Positions 34,072 to 44,698 of a stretch of DNA of 64,000 bases are shown in pieces; the first letter of the stretch is position 1, and each line of letters opens with the position of its first letter. Source of the stretch: Kosakonia sacchari. Its GTDB lineage: Bacteria; Pseudomonadota; Gammaproteobacteria; Enterobacterales; Enterobacteriaceae. The notes under the pieces were generated by a model that searched no databases, was not told the origin of the DNA, and worked only from the letters and a program-made list of their open reading frames with translations. The stretch covers positions 417,914 through 481,913 of the forward strand of contig FOAY01000001.1 in assembly GCA_900109485.1 (NCBI GenBank). The letters run 5' to 3'. A program made the translations under genes and the position numbers.

Positions 34072-35937
34072 TTATGCTGGCTGCGCTCCTGTCTCCAGCG
34101 ACATCAGCGGCATGCCGGGGCTGACGGTGCCCTGCGACTGATGGCGAGTCAGCGTAAATTCATCACTGTTCACCACCAGCACCGGCGTGGTCAGATCGTA
34201 ACCCGCCTGCTCAATGCGCGCTTTATCGAACTCCAGCAGCGGCGTGCCAGCGGTGACTCTGTCGCCCTCTTTCACCAGCGGCGTAAAGTATTGACCCTGA
34301 AGGTTAACGGTATTCAGACCAACATGGATCAGTAATTCTGCGCCATTATCACATATCAGGCCGATAGCGTGATGCGTGTCAATTAATGTGGCGACCTGCG
34401 CATCACACGGGGCAACAACCTTGCCTTCGTGAGGAACGATCGCCACGCCGTCGCCGAGCACTTTTCCGGCGAAGGCTTCATCGGGCACGTTTTCCAGTGC
34501 GATCACTTCGCCTTTAATCGGGCTGAGCATCTGTAATGAACCGACCTTCAGCGGCGCGGGTTCAGCGCTTTCCTGCGGATCTTCAAAACCGACAAACTGC
34601 ACCATCACAATGGTCAGCACAATCGCGGTACCTGCGCCAACCAGTTCGCCAATAAACGACATTGGCGCATCCGGGCTAATTGCGTTCACCAGCGTGAACA
34701 GGCCGGGCAGCGCCGCATAAGCGTAGTAGAGGCTGCCAAACAGGCTGGCGACCACCGCGCCAATTGCTCCGCCGATACAGCCGCAGATAAACGGTTTTTT
34801 AAAGCGCAGCGTCACGCCGTAAATGGCGGGTTCAGTGATGCCGAAAATGGCGGTAACGCCCGCAGAAAGCGAGGTGGCTTTGAGCGCCTTATTACGGCTT
34901 TTGATAAACACGCCAAACACTGCGGCCATCTGGCCAATCACCGCGATGGTCTGATAAGCCTGGAATGAGTCATACCCCTGGGTATCGAAGTTCGCCATGA
35001 TCACCGGCGTGATCCCCCAGTGAACGCCAAAAATGACGATCACCTGCCATACGCCGCCAATGATCGCAGCGGCAACGGCCGGAGCGGCATGGAACAGCGT
35101 GTTATAGCCATGAGCAACGCCCAGCGCGGCCCAACTGGTGATCGGCCCAATCACCACCAGCGTCAGCGGCACGATCACCACAAAGCAGAGAAGCGGGGTA
35201 AACAGCGGGCTTATCACTTCCGGCAGCCATTTTTCGACGCGGCGTTCAAACCAGGACAGCGCCCAGACAAGGAACAGCGGCGGCAGCACCGATGAGGTAT
35301 AAACCGTTTCCGCCAGCGGGAAGAAGAGGAACTTCACTTCGCTACCGGCGGCGATTTTCCCGGCCAGCGCCGTCCACTCCGGGTTGATTAGCGCACAGCA
35401 GCAGAGCACGGCAATAAACGGATTACATTTAAAATGGCGCGCTGCGGTAATGGCGATAAACACCGGCAGAAAGGCAAACGGCGTCCAGGACATAAAGTTA
35501 AGAATGGCGAAGGTACCGGTGGTTTTGATGTCCGCGTCCGCGAGGCCCAGCAGGATCAGCAACCCCTGCAAAATCCCGGCGGCGGCAAGGATATAGACAA
35601 TCGGGGCAAACACCGCCGACATGGTGGCGATAACCGCATCCAGCCAGCGTGTTTTCGGCTGCGCGGCACCGCCCTCTTTCTCTTTCACCATGCCGCTCAA
35701 AGCGTTAAACACATCGGCGACATGGGTGCCGATGACCACCTGGAACTGACCGCCGCTCTCCACCACGGCGATAACGCCGGGCAGGCTCTGGATGCTGGCT
35801 TTCGCCGTAGCGGGCGTTTCGTTTAATACCAGACGCAGGCGGGTCGCGCAGCGGGAGAAGTTGCTGATGTTCTCTTCGCCACCCACCTCCCGCAGGATAT
35901 CACTCGCTAACTTATTGTAATCCCTGATAACGGCCAT
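34072..35937 (-). CDS. PTS beta-glucoside-type EIIBCA permease
   Basis: 621 residues with domain order IIB-IIC-IIA as in BglF. The IIB phosphocysteine is C30 (SRCATRLRL, with Ser in place of the usual His before Cys). IIC occupies about 105-455 with roughly ten membrane helices (FGVHWGITPV, GITEPAIYG). The C-terminal IIA domain includes the active histidine in LLIHVGLNTV. It imports and phosphorylates an aryl- or alkyl-beta-glucoside. No phospho-beta-glucosidase gene is in this operon; ascB, 1.7 kb away, could supply it. First gene of a two-gene operon with the LacI regulator. Confidence 0.9.
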   Translation of the reverse strand: MAVIRDYNKLASDILREVGGEENISNFSRCATRLRLVLNETPATAKASIQSLPGVIAVVESGGQFQVVIGTHVADVFNALSGMVKEKEGGAAQPKTRWLDAVIATMSAVFAPIVYILAAAGILQGLLILLGLADADIKTTGTFAILNFMSWTPFAFLPVFIAITAARHFKCNPFIAVLCCCALINPEWTALAGKIAAGSEVKFLFFPLAETVYTSSVLPPLFLVWALSWFERRVEKWLPEVISPLFTPLLCFVVIVPLTLVVIGPITSWAALGVAHGYNTLFHAAPAVAAAIIGGVWQVIVIFGVHWGITPVIMANFDTQGYDSFQAYQTIAVIGQMAAVFGVFIKSRNKALKATSLSAGVTAIFGITEPAIYGVTLRFKKPFICGCIGGAIGAVVASLFGSLYYAYAALPGLFTLVNAISPDAPMSFIGELVGAGTAIVLTIVMVQFVGFEDPQESAEPAPLKVGSLQMLSPIKGEVIALENVPDEAFAGKVLGDGVAIVPHEGKVVAPCDAQVATLIDTHHAIGLICDNGAELLIHVGLNTVNLQGQYFTPLVKEGDRVTAGTPLLEFDKARIEQAGYDLTTPVLVVNSDEFTLTRHQSQGTVSPGMPLMSLETGAQPA

Positions 35938-35982
35938 TTTTATTTACCTTTTATTATCGGTGACTGAGTAGGTGTAACTGGG

Positions 35983-36033
35983 TGAAACCGGTTTCATGCT
36001 AGCCTGGTTAGATCGCCGCGCAACCGGTTTCAT
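35983..36033. promoter_or_regulatory. Twin LacI-type operators before the beta-glucoside PTS
   Basis: A perfect 14-bp palindrome TGAAACCGGTTTCA (35983-35996) is followed 37 bp on, counted start to start, by a partial copy CAACCGGTTTCATG (36020-36033). The perfect copy equals the AscG recognition sequence as I remember it from E. coli. The pair lies 46-96 bp upstream of the PTS start, so it could loop or block the promoter. Confidence 0.72.
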
Positions 36034-36149
36034 GGAAAACTGGGAGGGAAATCACGCCATAATATTGGGCACGCATATTTCGTTGCAGGCCGAAGCATAG
36101 TGTGTCGCACTGCGTAAACTGGCGGCACATACACTGATGGAGAGCGCTT

Positions 36150-36473
36150 ATGATCGCTGTACTGTTTGAAGCCGATGTCGCCGCTGGCAAGCAGGATCGT
36201 TACCTGCAATTAGCGGCGGAACTTAAGCCGCAACTGGCAGAAATCGAGGGTTTTATCGCCATTGAACGCTTTCAGAGCCTGAGCACGGAAGGGAAGATTT
36301 TGTCATTATCCTGGTGGCGGGATGAAGAGGCGGTGCTGGCATGGAAGGGCAACGTCCTGCATCGGGCGGCGCAGGCGGAAGGGCAGCGCTCGATTTTCTC
36401 GTTTTACCGTATTCGTGTCGCACAGGTTTTTCGCGACTATTCATCCACAGCCGGGAAGACCGACTATGTATGA
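36150..36473 (+). CDS. Antibiotic biosynthesis monooxygenase (ABM) domain protein
   Basis: 107 residues, a single ferredoxin-like ABM domain ([37 protein letters not shown]), probably a small soluble dimer. Family members are heme- or quinone-active monooxygenases and many uncharacterised stress proteins. Tryptophans at WWRDE and WKGN and the histidine in VLHRAAQ are typical. First gene of a tight three-gene operon; it overlaps the next gene by 8 bp. Substrate unknown. Confidence 0.82.
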   Translation: MIAVLFEADVAAGKQDRYLQLAAELKPQLAEIEGFIAIERFQSLSTEGKILSLSWWRDEEAVLAWKGNVLHRAAQAEGQRSIFSFYRIRVAQVFRDYSSTAGKTDYV

Positions 36474-36855
36474 TATTCACGTTATGCTTAATAACGCGCC
36501 CGGCGGGCTGGCAGAACTGGGTGAAACGCTGGGTAAAAACGGCATTGGTCTGGAAGGCGGCGGTGTTTTTAGCACAGGAAATGAAAGCCATGCCCATTTT
36601 CTGGTGGCCGACGGCGAACGTGCCCGTCAGGTTCTGGAGGCTGCCGGATTTACCGTGCGCAATGTAGCGCAGCCGGTGATCCGTAAGCTGAAGCAGGAAA
36701 AGCCCGGTGAGTTAGGCGCTATTGCCCGCACGATCGCGCAACATGGCATCACTATTCTTGTGCAGTACAGCGATCATGATAATCGCCTGATTCTGCTGAC
36801 CGACAACGATCCGCTGACCCGCGAGGTCACGCAACCCTGGAAGATAGCGACATGA
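36466..36855 (+). CDS. ACT-domain protein (two ACT repeats)
   Basis: 129 residues with two ACT-type ligand-binding repeats: [18 protein letters not shown] onward (1-65) and [21 protein letters not shown] onward (about 70-125). There is no attached enzyme or DNA-binding domain. Free-standing ACT proteins bind small molecules, often amino acids, and regulate partners. ATG 36466 overlaps the preceding stop by 8 bp; the longer frame from 36322 lies wholly inside the ABM gene. Its end overlaps the ArsR gene by ATGA, so it may deliver a ligand signal to that regulator, which is inference. Confidence 0.78.
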   Translation: MYDIHVMLNNAPGGLAELGETLGKNGIGLEGGGVFSTGNESHAHFLVADGERARQVLEAAGFTVRNVAQPVIRKLKQEKPGELGAIARTIAQHGITILVQYSDHDNRLILLTDNDPLTREVTQPWKIAT

Positions 36856-37580
36856 GTTTACCCGGTTTACCTGTGGCACACGGCAACACGCTGGCGCTGG
36901 AAGAGGCGCTTGCCGGTATCGCCAGTGCGATGGCCGACCCTTCGCGCTCGCGGATGCTTTGCGCGCTGATGGACGGGCGGGCGTGGACGGCAACGGAGCT
37001 GAGCACCGTGGCGGATATTGCCCCTTCGACCGCCAGCGCTCACCTGAACCGGCTGTTAAATCATGGTCTGCTGGTCTGCGTTTCGCAGGGGCGACACCGC
37101 TACTACCGGCTGGCGGGCAGCGATGTCGCTGCGCTGCTGGAAAATATGATGGGCGTGTCGATGCGCGCAGGGCGCACGCTGACCAGCCGCACGCCGCCGG
37201 AACTGCGGCAGGCACGCACCTGTTACGATCATCTTGCCGGTGAAATCGCAGTGGACATCTACGCGTTTTTGCAGCGTGAAGGCTGGATCACTGACGATGG
37301 CAGCGCGGTAACGAATGTCGGTAAACGGCAACTGGAAAAGATCGGCGTAACGCTCGATCCGCATACTCGCCGCAAGCCTTGTAGCGCGTGCCTGGACTGG
37401 AGCGAACGGCGTTTCCACCTTGGCGGCGATGCGGGCGCCGCGCTGCTTATCGTCTTCGAACAGCAGGGCTGGCTGCACAGAACGCCCGGCTACCGTGAAG
37501 TGACCATTACCGCGGAAGGCAAGGCGGCGTTTTTAAGATTGTTTGCTGTCGCGGCGGCATTGCGCGCAGAGCGTGGCTGA
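36852..37580 (+). CDS. ArsR family transcriptional regulator with extended C-terminus
   Basis: 242 residues, twice the usual ArsR length. Residues about 18-95 form the winged HTH ([43 protein letters not shown] read as separate helices; recognition helix near [10 protein letters not shown]). The C-terminal ~140 residues form a second winged-helix-like part containing [19 protein letters not shown], with a CxxC pair that might bind metal or sense redox state. Metal-sensing ELCxC of classical ArsR is absent. Probably regulates its own ABM-ACT operon. Confidence 0.83.
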   Translation: MSLPGLPVAHGNTLALEEALAGIASAMADPSRSRMLCALMDGRAWTATELSTVADIAPSTASAHLNRLLNHGLLVCVSQGRHRYYRLAGSDVAALLENMMGVSMRAGRTLTSRTPPELRQARTCYDHLAGEIAVDIYAFLQREGWITDDGSAVTNVGKRQLEKIGVTLDPHTRRKPCSACLDWSERRFHLGGDAGAALLIVFEQQGWLHRTPGYREVTITAEGKAAFLRLFAVAAALRAERG

Positions 37581-37613
37581 TCGCCCATGAGAAGCGGTAA
37601 GGCTGACCTTTAC

Positions 37614-37638
37614 CCGGCCTGCAAAATCCGCAGGCCGG
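37614..37638. terminator. Hairpin between the ArsR gene and ascB
   Basis: CCGGCCTGC-aaaatcc-GCAGGCCGG, a 9-bp perfect stem in the 71-bp gap between convergent genes. T tract is poor on both sides; bidirectional terminator by position. Confidence 0.6.
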
Positions 37639-37651
37639 TTGCGTGACAGGC

Positions 37652-39097
<1,446 letters not shown>

Positions 39098-40540
39098 TCA
39101 GGCGCGTGCTTCTTCAACATTGACTGGCTGTGCTGCCTGCGGTTTGCTCGCGGTTTCCACCGGAATATCTTCAAAACCCAACAGTAAGGTCAGCACGAAC
39201 GACAGCACCACGGCCAGCGCCATCACCCCAAATACCCAGACGATAGACATCGGATTGGCCGGGTCGAAGAACTGCACGCTGGTAAATAAGCCCGGCGCGG
39301 CCATCGAGTGGCTGGCCAGCCCGGCAATCCCGGCAACCGCGCCGCAGATAAAGCCGCTAATCAGGCTGGCGATCAGCGGACGTTTCAGGCGAACGGCCAC
39401 ACCGTAGAGCGCCGGTTCGGAAATCCCCGCCAGAATGGCGGAAGCCGCTGCCGCCATTGCAGTCTGGCGCAGTTCCGGGTTTTTCGTTTTCCACGCCACA
39501 GCGAGCGAAGAGCCGCCAAGCGACAGGTTCGCGCCAATTTCAGACGGCATGACCATGCCCTCTTTGCCGGTTTCGGCAATGGTCTGAATGATGGTCGGCG
39601 TAAAGACGCGGTGCATCCCGGTCATCACCAGCAGCGGCCACAGCGCGCCCATGATGGCGACGGAGAGCCAGCCGAGGTAACCGTGAATGGTGTATACCAG
39701 CGCGGAGATAGCACTACCGATCCAGATACCCAGCGGGCCAATCAGCACAATCGCCAGCGGCGCGGCAATCAGCACAATCAGCATCGGTTTAAGGAAGTTT
39801 TTCGTTACCGCCGGGGTGATGCGATCGACCCAGCGCTCGATATACGACAGGCACCAGGTCATCACCAGCGCCGGAATCACTGTGTAGGTGTATTTCACCG
39901 CCGTCACCGGCACCAGCGCGAATTCGACATGCTCGCCCTGCGCGGCTTTCGCCATCAGTTCAATAAAACTCGGATGCACCAGCACGCCCGCAATGGCAAT
40001 CGCCAGCGACATATTGGTTTTGAATTTCACCGCCGCAGACGCCGCAACCATCAGCGGCAGGAAGAAGAAGGCACCATCGCCGATCACCGTCAAAATGGTC
40101 AGCGTGGAGGAGCCTTTTGGCAGCGCGCCGGTCATCTCCAGCACCATGGCCAGCAGTTTCACCATCGAGCCGCCGATGATCGCCGGAATAAGCGGCGACA
40201 TAGTACCGATCAGCGCATCGAGAATGCCCGCGCCAATGCGCTTCAGCGTCAGTTTTTGCGTGGAGGGTTCTTCCGCTGGCTGCATGTTTTGCGGCAGCAG
40301 GCTGACCACTTCGCGGAAGGCCTGGGAGACAGTATTGCCGATAATCACCTGGCACTGTTTGTCGTTACGCACCACGCCCATCACGCCGCTGATGCTTTTC
40401 AGCGTCGGGCTGTCCACGCGCGTCTCATCTTTCACCACAAAGCGCAGGCGCGTCATGCAGTGCGTGACGGCCGCGATATTTTCCGCGCCGCCCAGCGCAT
40501 CGACCACCGAGTGGGCCAGCGCCGCATAATTCTTTGCCAT
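39098..40540 (-). CDS. ascF: PTS cellobiose/arbutin/salicin EIIBC AscF
   Basis: About 480 residues: IIB domain with phosphocysteine C28 (VTHCMTRLRF) and IIC domain with about ten membrane helices (GISEPALYG). No IIA domain is attached, as in E. coli, so phosphate must come from another IIA (Crr or the IIA of the neighbouring beta-glucoside PTS). The start MAKNYAALAHSV at 40540 matches E. coli; an upstream ATG at 40564 is less likely. Operon ascFB is divergent from ascG. Confidence 0.95.
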   Translation of the reverse strand: MAKNYAALAHSVVDALGGAENIAAVTHCMTRLRFVVKDETRVDSPTLKSISGVMGVVRNDKQCQVIIGNTVSQAFREVVSLLPQNMQPAEEPSTQKLTLKRIGAGILDALIGTMSPLIPAIIGGSMVKLLAMVLEMTGALPKGSSTLTILTVIGDGAFFFLPLMVAASAAVKFKTNMSLAIAIAGVLVHPSFIELMAKAAQGEHVEFALVPVTAVKYTYTVIPALVMTWCLSYIERWVDRITPAVTKNFLKPMLIVLIAAPLAIVLIGPLGIWIGSAISALVYTIHGYLGWLSVAIMGALWPLLVMTGMHRVFTPTIIQTIAETGKEGMVMPSEIGANLSLGGSSLAVAWKTKNPELRQTAMAAAASAILAGISEPALYGVAVRLKRPLIASLISGFICGAVAGIAGLASHSMAAPGLFTSVQFFDPANPMSIVWVFGVMALAVVLSFVLTLLLGFEDIPVETASKPQAAQPVNVEEARA

Positions 40541-40612
40541 GGAGGTATTATCCTGTTTTATCAATAAGGTACTGGCTCACAGTCGCGCCTGGCGGCTGTG
40601 AAACATGAAATA

Positions 40613-40625
40613 GGTAACCGGTTCC
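40613..40625. promoter_or_regulatory. AscG-type operator before ascF
   Basis: GGTAACCGGTTCC shares the AACCGGTT core with the palindromes at 35983 and 36020. It lies 73 bp upstream of the ascF start in the ascF-ascG gap. Confidence 0.6.
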
Positions 40626-40683
40626 ACAAAATCATGAAGAGTTTATTTGTAGTTAACAAGGCCTAAAAAGCGCCAATTTTTGA

Positions 40684-40705
40684 AATCGTGATAACGATCA
40701 CTTAT
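40684..40705. promoter_or_regulatory. CRP site in the ascF-ascG gap
   Basis: The core GTGA-taacga-TCAC (40688-40701) has the exact 6-bp spacing of the CRP consensus and is itself nearly palindromic. Placement about 150 bp before ascF and 100 bp before ascG suits catabolite control of either. The remainder of the 263-bp gap holds the AscG-type operator and no gene. Confidence 0.65.
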
Positions 40706-40803
40706 AAGATTGCGGGGTGTGAAATCGTTGTGCGGCGTAAAGAGTTCCATTAAACGCAACGCCTGAAGTACACTTCGGCTCATAACATTTTCAGGGGGAA
40801 AAG

Positions 40804-41817
40804 ATGGCGACAATGCTGGAGGTGGCGAAGCGGGCAGGCGTGTCGAAAGCGACCGTTTCGCGTGTCCTGACGGGCAAAGGATATGTCAGCGAAGAGACGA
40901 AAGACCGCGTGTTTCAGGCCATTGCCGAGAGCGGCTATCGCCCGAATTTACTGGCCCGTAGCCTGGCGAGCAGTAAAACCCAGACGCTGGGGCTGGTGGT
41001 TACTAACACCCTCTACCACGGCGTCTATTTTAGCGAATTGCTGTTCCATGCCGCCCGAATGACAGAGGACAAAGGCCGCCAGTTACTGCTGGCCGACGGA
41101 AAACACAGCGCGGAAGAGGAGCGCCAGGCGATTCAATATCTGCTCGATTTACGCTGTGATGCGATCATTATTTATCCGCGTTTTTTAAGCGTCGATGAAA
41201 TGGATAAAATTATCGACAGTCATTCGCAGCCAATAATGGTGCTTAACCGCCGTTTACGTAAAAACAGCAGCCACTGTGTTTATTCCGATCAAAAAGCCTC
41301 AAGTTTTAGCGCGGTGTCGCAATTAATTTCGCATGGTCATCGTGATATTGCGTTTATTACCGGTTCGCTCGATTCTCCTACCGGTATTGAACGTTTATCC
41401 GGTTATAAAGATGCGCTGGCGCAGCAGGGCATTGTACTGCGTAATGAATTGATTGTTGAAGGGAAATGGACGCCAGTCAGCGGCGCGCAGGGCGTGCAGA
41501 CATTATTATCGCGAAACGTTGAATTTAGCGCGCTGGTGGCCAGTAATGACGACATGGCGATTGGCGCAATTAAACAGTTACACGACAGTAAAATAACGGT
41601 GCCGCAGCAGGTTTCGGTGATTGGCTTCGATGATATTGCGATGGCGCCATTTACCGTTCCGGCGCTTTCCAGCGTGAAAATACCGGTCACTGAAATGATC
41701 AAAGAGACGATTAACCGCTTAATCTTTATGCTCGATGGCGGCGACTTTACTTATCAGCAAACCTTTCCCGGCGAATTAATGTTACGTGACTCACTAATTT
41801 CCGGCCCGCACGCCTGA
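40804..41817 (+). CDS. ascG: LacI family repressor AscG
   Basis: 337 residues, very close to E. coli AscG (MATMLEVAKRAGVSKATVSRV, GLVVTNTLYHGVYFSELLFHAARM). Represses ascFB and, in E. coli, has also been linked to the propionate operon. Divergent from ascF. The second half is visibly more AT-rich than its neighbours (from about 41180), perhaps reflecting relaxed codon use. Confidence 0.95.
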   Translation: MATMLEVAKRAGVSKATVSRVLTGKGYVSEETKDRVFQAIAESGYRPNLLARSLASSKTQTLGLVVTNTLYHGVYFSELLFHAARMTEDKGRQLLLADGKHSAEEERQAIQYLLDLRCDAIIIYPRFLSVDEMDKIIDSHSQPIMVLNRRLRKNSSHCVYSDQKASSFSAVSQLISHGHRDIAFITGSLDSPTGIERLSGYKDALAQQGIVLRNELIVEGKWTPVSGAQGVQTLLSRNVEFSALVASNDDMAIGAIKQLHDSKITVPQQVSVIGFDDIAMAPFTVPALSSVKIPVTEMIKETINRLIFMLDGGDFTYQQTFPGELMLRDSLISGPHA

Positions 41818-41826
41818 CCTCGACAT

Positions 41827-41854
41827 CTGTCATCGACAGAAGTGTCGATGACAG
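41827..41854. promoter_or_regulatory. 28-bp perfect inverted repeat, probable FhlA enhancer of hydN
   Basis: CTGTCATCGACA-gaag-TGTCGATGACAG, two perfect 12-bp arms starting 10 bp after the ascG stop. It contains the TGTCGA...TGACA core of the two FhlA-type boxes at 22071 and 22677. It lies about 55 bp upstream of the hydN sigma-54 promoter. It could also act as the ascG terminator hairpin, though it lacks a T tract. Confidence 0.62.
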
Positions 41855-41907
41855 CCATCCTTACCGAATGCTTCTTTAAATTTCCTTAAATAACAGCAAA
41901 TTAAAAA

Positions 41908-41924
41908 CTGGCACGTTTTATGAA
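41908..41924 (+). promoter_or_regulatory. Sigma-54-like promoter of hydN-fdhF-hypF
   Basis: CTGGCACGTTTTATGAA: the -24 element is perfect (CTGGCACG). The -12 dinucleotide 10 bp later is GA instead of GC. It lies 38 bp before the hydN ATG. The promoter of norV in this window has the same GA. Confidence 0.55.
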
Positions 41925-41961
41925 TATTCCGGCGGGATAAAGCACATTGCCGGAGAAGATA

Positions 41962-42507
41962 ATGAACCGATTTATCATGGCGGACGCTGCAAAATGCATT
42001 GGCTGCCGCACCTGCGAGGTCGCCTGCGTGGTGTCTCATCAGGAAAACCAGGACTGCGCGGCGCTCACCCCTGAGAGCTTTTTACCGCGTATCCATGTCG
42101 TCAAAGGCGTGAACGTCTCGACAGCGACACTCTGTCGTCAGTGCGAAGACGCGCCGTGCGCCAACGTCTGCCCGAACGGTGCCATCAGCCGTGACGAAGG
42201 GTTTGTGCATGTGATGCAGGAACGCTGTATTGGCTGCAAAACCTGCGTCGTGGCCTGCCCGTACGGCGCGATGGAAGTGGTTGTGCGTCCGGTTATTCGC
42301 CATAGCGGCGCTGGGCTGAATGTTCGCGCCGAAAAAGCCGAAGCCAACAAATGCGATTTGTGCCACCACAGCGAAAGCGGTCCCGCCTGTATACAGGCAT
42401 GTCCGACGAAAGCGCTGGTCTGTGTCGATCGTAATTTACTGGAACAGATGAGCGCGGAGAAACGTCGTCGCGCCGCGCTGGACAGCGCTGTTTCTCTGGT
42501 GTTCTAA
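41962..42507 (+). CDS. hydN: Formate dehydrogenase-H electron-transfer protein HydN
   Basis: About 181 residues with four ferredoxin-type cysteine motifs (CIGCRTCEVAC, CRQCEDAPCANVC, CIGCKTCVVAC, CDLCHHSESGPACIQAC). Passes electrons from formate dehydrogenase H. It extends a few residues past E. coli HydN (LDSAVSLVF). The start MNRFIMADA at 41962 matches the family; an in-frame ATG at 41947 is likely leader. Immediately followed by an FdhF homologue, the enzyme it serves. Confidence 0.96.
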   Translation: MNRFIMADAAKCIGCRTCEVACVVSHQENQDCAALTPESFLPRIHVVKGVNVSTATLCRQCEDAPCANVCPNGAISRDEGFVHVMQERCIGCKTCVVACPYGAMEVVVRPVIRHSGAGLNVRAEKAEANKCDLCHHSESGPACIQACPTKALVCVDRNLLEQMSAEKRRRAALDSAVSLVF

Positions 42508-42543
42508 ACCCTCTGACTTTCACTTTTAACAGGTCTGTTACTG

Positions 42544-44694
42544 ATGAAAAAAATCACAAGTGTATGCCCATACTGCGGCGCGGGCTGCAAACTGAAACTG
42601 GTTGTCGACGACGGAAAAATCATCCGCGCAGAAGCGGCCAACGGCCACACCAACCAGAATGAACTCTGCCTGAAAGGCTACTACGGCTGGGATTTCCTTA
42701 ACGACACCAAACTGCTGACGCCGCGTCTTACTCAGCCAATGATCCGTTATGAAAAAGGCGGCAAATTGACCCCCGTCAGTTGGGATGAAGCGATCCGTTA
42801 TACCGCGAAGCGCTTCAGCGAAATCAAAGCCAAATATGGCCCGCGCGCCATTATGACCACCGGTTCATCTCGCGGTACGGGCAATGAAACCAACTACGTG
42901 ATGCAGAAATTCGCCCGTGGCGTGATCAACACCAATAACGTCGACTGTTGCGCCCGCGTCTGCCACGGCCCGTCGGTGGCCGGTTTGCAGGAAACGCTTG
43001 GCAACGGTGCGATGAGTAACTCTATCGGCGATATCGAAAACTCCAGTTGCCTGCTGGTATTTGGCTATAACTGCGCCGATTCGCACCCGATCGTCGCGCG
43101 CCGGGTGATCAAAGCCAAACAGAAAGGGGCCAAAATCATTGTTTGCGATCCGCGCCGCATTGAGACCGCGCGTATCGCCGATCAGCATCTGCAACTCAAA
43201 AACGGTTGCAATATGGCGCTGGTCAACGCTTTCGGCTATGTGCTGCTGGAAGAAGAGTTGTACGACAAAGATTATGTCGCCAGCTTTACTACCGGGCTGG
43301 ATGCCTATCGTGAAACGGTAAAAGACTATGCGCCGGAAGCGGTGGAGCATCTGACCGGCGTGCCGGCGAAACAGGTTCGCCAGGCGATGCGCACCTACGC
43401 AGCAGCGCCGTCCGCCACCATTATGTGGGGCATGGGCGTGACGCAGTTCGGCCAGGCGGTGGATGTGGTGAAAGGGCTCTCCAGCCTGGCGCTGCTGACC
43501 GGGAATCTTGGGCGTGAAAATGTCGGCGTCGGCCCGGTGCGCGGCCAGAACAACGTGCAGGGCGCGTGCGATATGGGCGTGATCCCCAACCAGTTCCCTG
43601 GCTATCAGGATGTGGTGAACCCGGAGGTGCGGGCCAAATTTGCCAAAGCCTGGGGCATCGATCCGGCAGTGATGGATGACAAAGTCGGCGTCCGCATTAC
43701 CGAAGTGCCGCATCTGGCGCTGGAAGGCAAGGTGAAAGCCTATTACATCATGGGCGAAGATCCGTTGCAGACCGAAGCGGATTTGGGGCTGGTGCGTAAG
43801 GGTTTCGAAGCACTCGATTTTGTGGTGGTGCAGGATATCTTTATGACCAAAACCGCCGAACAAGCCGATGTGCTGCTGCCTGCCACCTCCTGGGGCGAAC
43901 ACGGCGGCGTCTTTACCTGCGCCGATCGCGGCTTCCAGCGTTTCGAAAAAGCCATTGAACCGAAGTACAACGTCAAACGTGACTGGGAGATCATCAGCCT
44001 GATCGCCACCGAGATGGGCTACCCGATGCACTATGACAACAACCAGCAGATCTGGGATGAACTGCGCGAGTTATGCCCGCTGTTCTACGGCGTCACCTAC
44101 GAGAAAATGGGCGACATGGGACACGTTCAGTGGCCGTGCCCGACCCTCGATCATCCGGGTACGCCGTACCTGTATCAGAACAATAAGTTCGATACCCCGG
44201 ACGGCAAAGGCCATCTTTTCGCCGCGCCGTGGCGCGCGCCTGCAGAGCGCCCGGATGCTGAATTCCCGCTGGTGCTCTGTACTGTGCGTGAAGTGGGTCA
44301 CTACTCTTGCCGTTCGATGACCGGCAACTGTGCCGCGTTGCAAACCCTTGCAGACGAACCGGGCTTTGTGCAGATCAACCCGGCCGACGCCGAAGCGCTG
44401 GGCGTGAAAGACAGGCAACTGGTGTGGGTGGAATCACGCCGTGGCAAAGTGATCACCCGCGCGGATGTCAACGAACGCATCAACAACGGCAGCGTTTATA
44501 TGACGTACCAGTGGTGGATTGGCGCCTGTAACGAACTGACGCAGGATAATCTGGATCCGATTTCCAAAACGCCGGAAACCAAATACTGCGCCGTTCGGGT
44601 GAGTGCGATCAACGATCAGCGCTGGGCCGAGGAGTACACTCAGAGTTCTTATCAACAGATGAAGAATCGCTTGCTCAACGCGGCGATGCAATGA
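42544..44694 (+). CDS. fdhF: Formate dehydrogenase H homologue with cysteine in place of selenocysteine
   Basis: 716 residues, aligned to E. coli FdhF (715) from end to end. 4Fe-4S cysteines are C8, C11, C15 and C42 with the electron-relay K44; the two pterin-binding domains are intact. At position 140, the selenocysteine of E. coli (codon TGA), this gene has TGC (42961-42963) giving [12 protein letters not shown], with the catalytic His141 retained. It should therefore be made without the SelABC machinery and a SECIS element. Cysteine FDHs usually turn over more slowly. It oxidises formate to CO2 with bis-MGD molybdenum and passes electrons to HydN or HycB. It lies between hydN and hypF, where E. 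coli has nothing. A second, Sec-type fdhF may exist elsewhere. Confidence 0.93.
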   Translation: MKKITSVCPYCGAGCKLKLVVDDGKIIRAEAANGHTNQNELCLKGYYGWDFLNDTKLLTPRLTQPMIRYEKGGKLTPVSWDEAIRYTAKRFSEIKAKYGPRAIMTTGSSRGTGNETNYVMQKFARGVINTNNVDCCARVCHGPSVAGLQETLGNGAMSNSIGDIENSSCLLVFGYNCADSHPIVARRVIKAKQKGAKIIVCDPRRIETARIADQHLQLKNGCNMALVNAFGYVLLEEELYDKDYVASFTTGLDAYRETVKDYAPEAVEHLTGVPAKQVRQAMRTYAAAPSATIMWGMGVTQFGQAVDVVKGLSSLALLTGNLGRENVGVGPVRGQNNVQGACDMGVIPNQFPGYQDVVNPEVRAKFAKAWGIDPAVMDDKVGVRITEVPHLALEGKVKAYYIMGEDPLQTEADLGLVRKGFEALDFVVVQDIFMTKTAEQADVLLPATSWGEHGGVFTCADRGFQRFEKAIEPKYNVKRDWEIISLIATEMGYPMHYDNNQQIWDELRELCPLFYGVTYEKMGDMGHVQWPCPTLDHPGTPYLYQNNKFDTPDGKGHLFAAPWRAPAERPDAEFPLVLCTVREVGHYSCRSMTGNCAALQTLADEPGFVQINPADAEALGVKDRQLVWVESRRGKVITRADVNERINNGSVYMTYQWWIGACNELTQDNLDPISKTPETKYCAVRVSAINDQRWAEEYTQSSYQQMKNRLLNAAMQ

Positions 44695-44698
44695 TGCG

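Noticed and set aside
39308-40567. 419-residue plus-strand frame antisense to ascF
   Set aside because: Low-complexity His/Arg/Gln-rich translation typical of the reverse frame of a GC-rich membrane-protein gene; ascF matches a known family over full length.
42961-42963. Selenocysteine codon in fdhF
   Set aside because: The codon is TGC, so the residue is cysteine; no TGA or need for recoding.
42865-44031. 388-residue minus-strand frame opposite fdhF
   Set aside because: Shadow of the fdhF gene; His-rich, no RBS, no domain.
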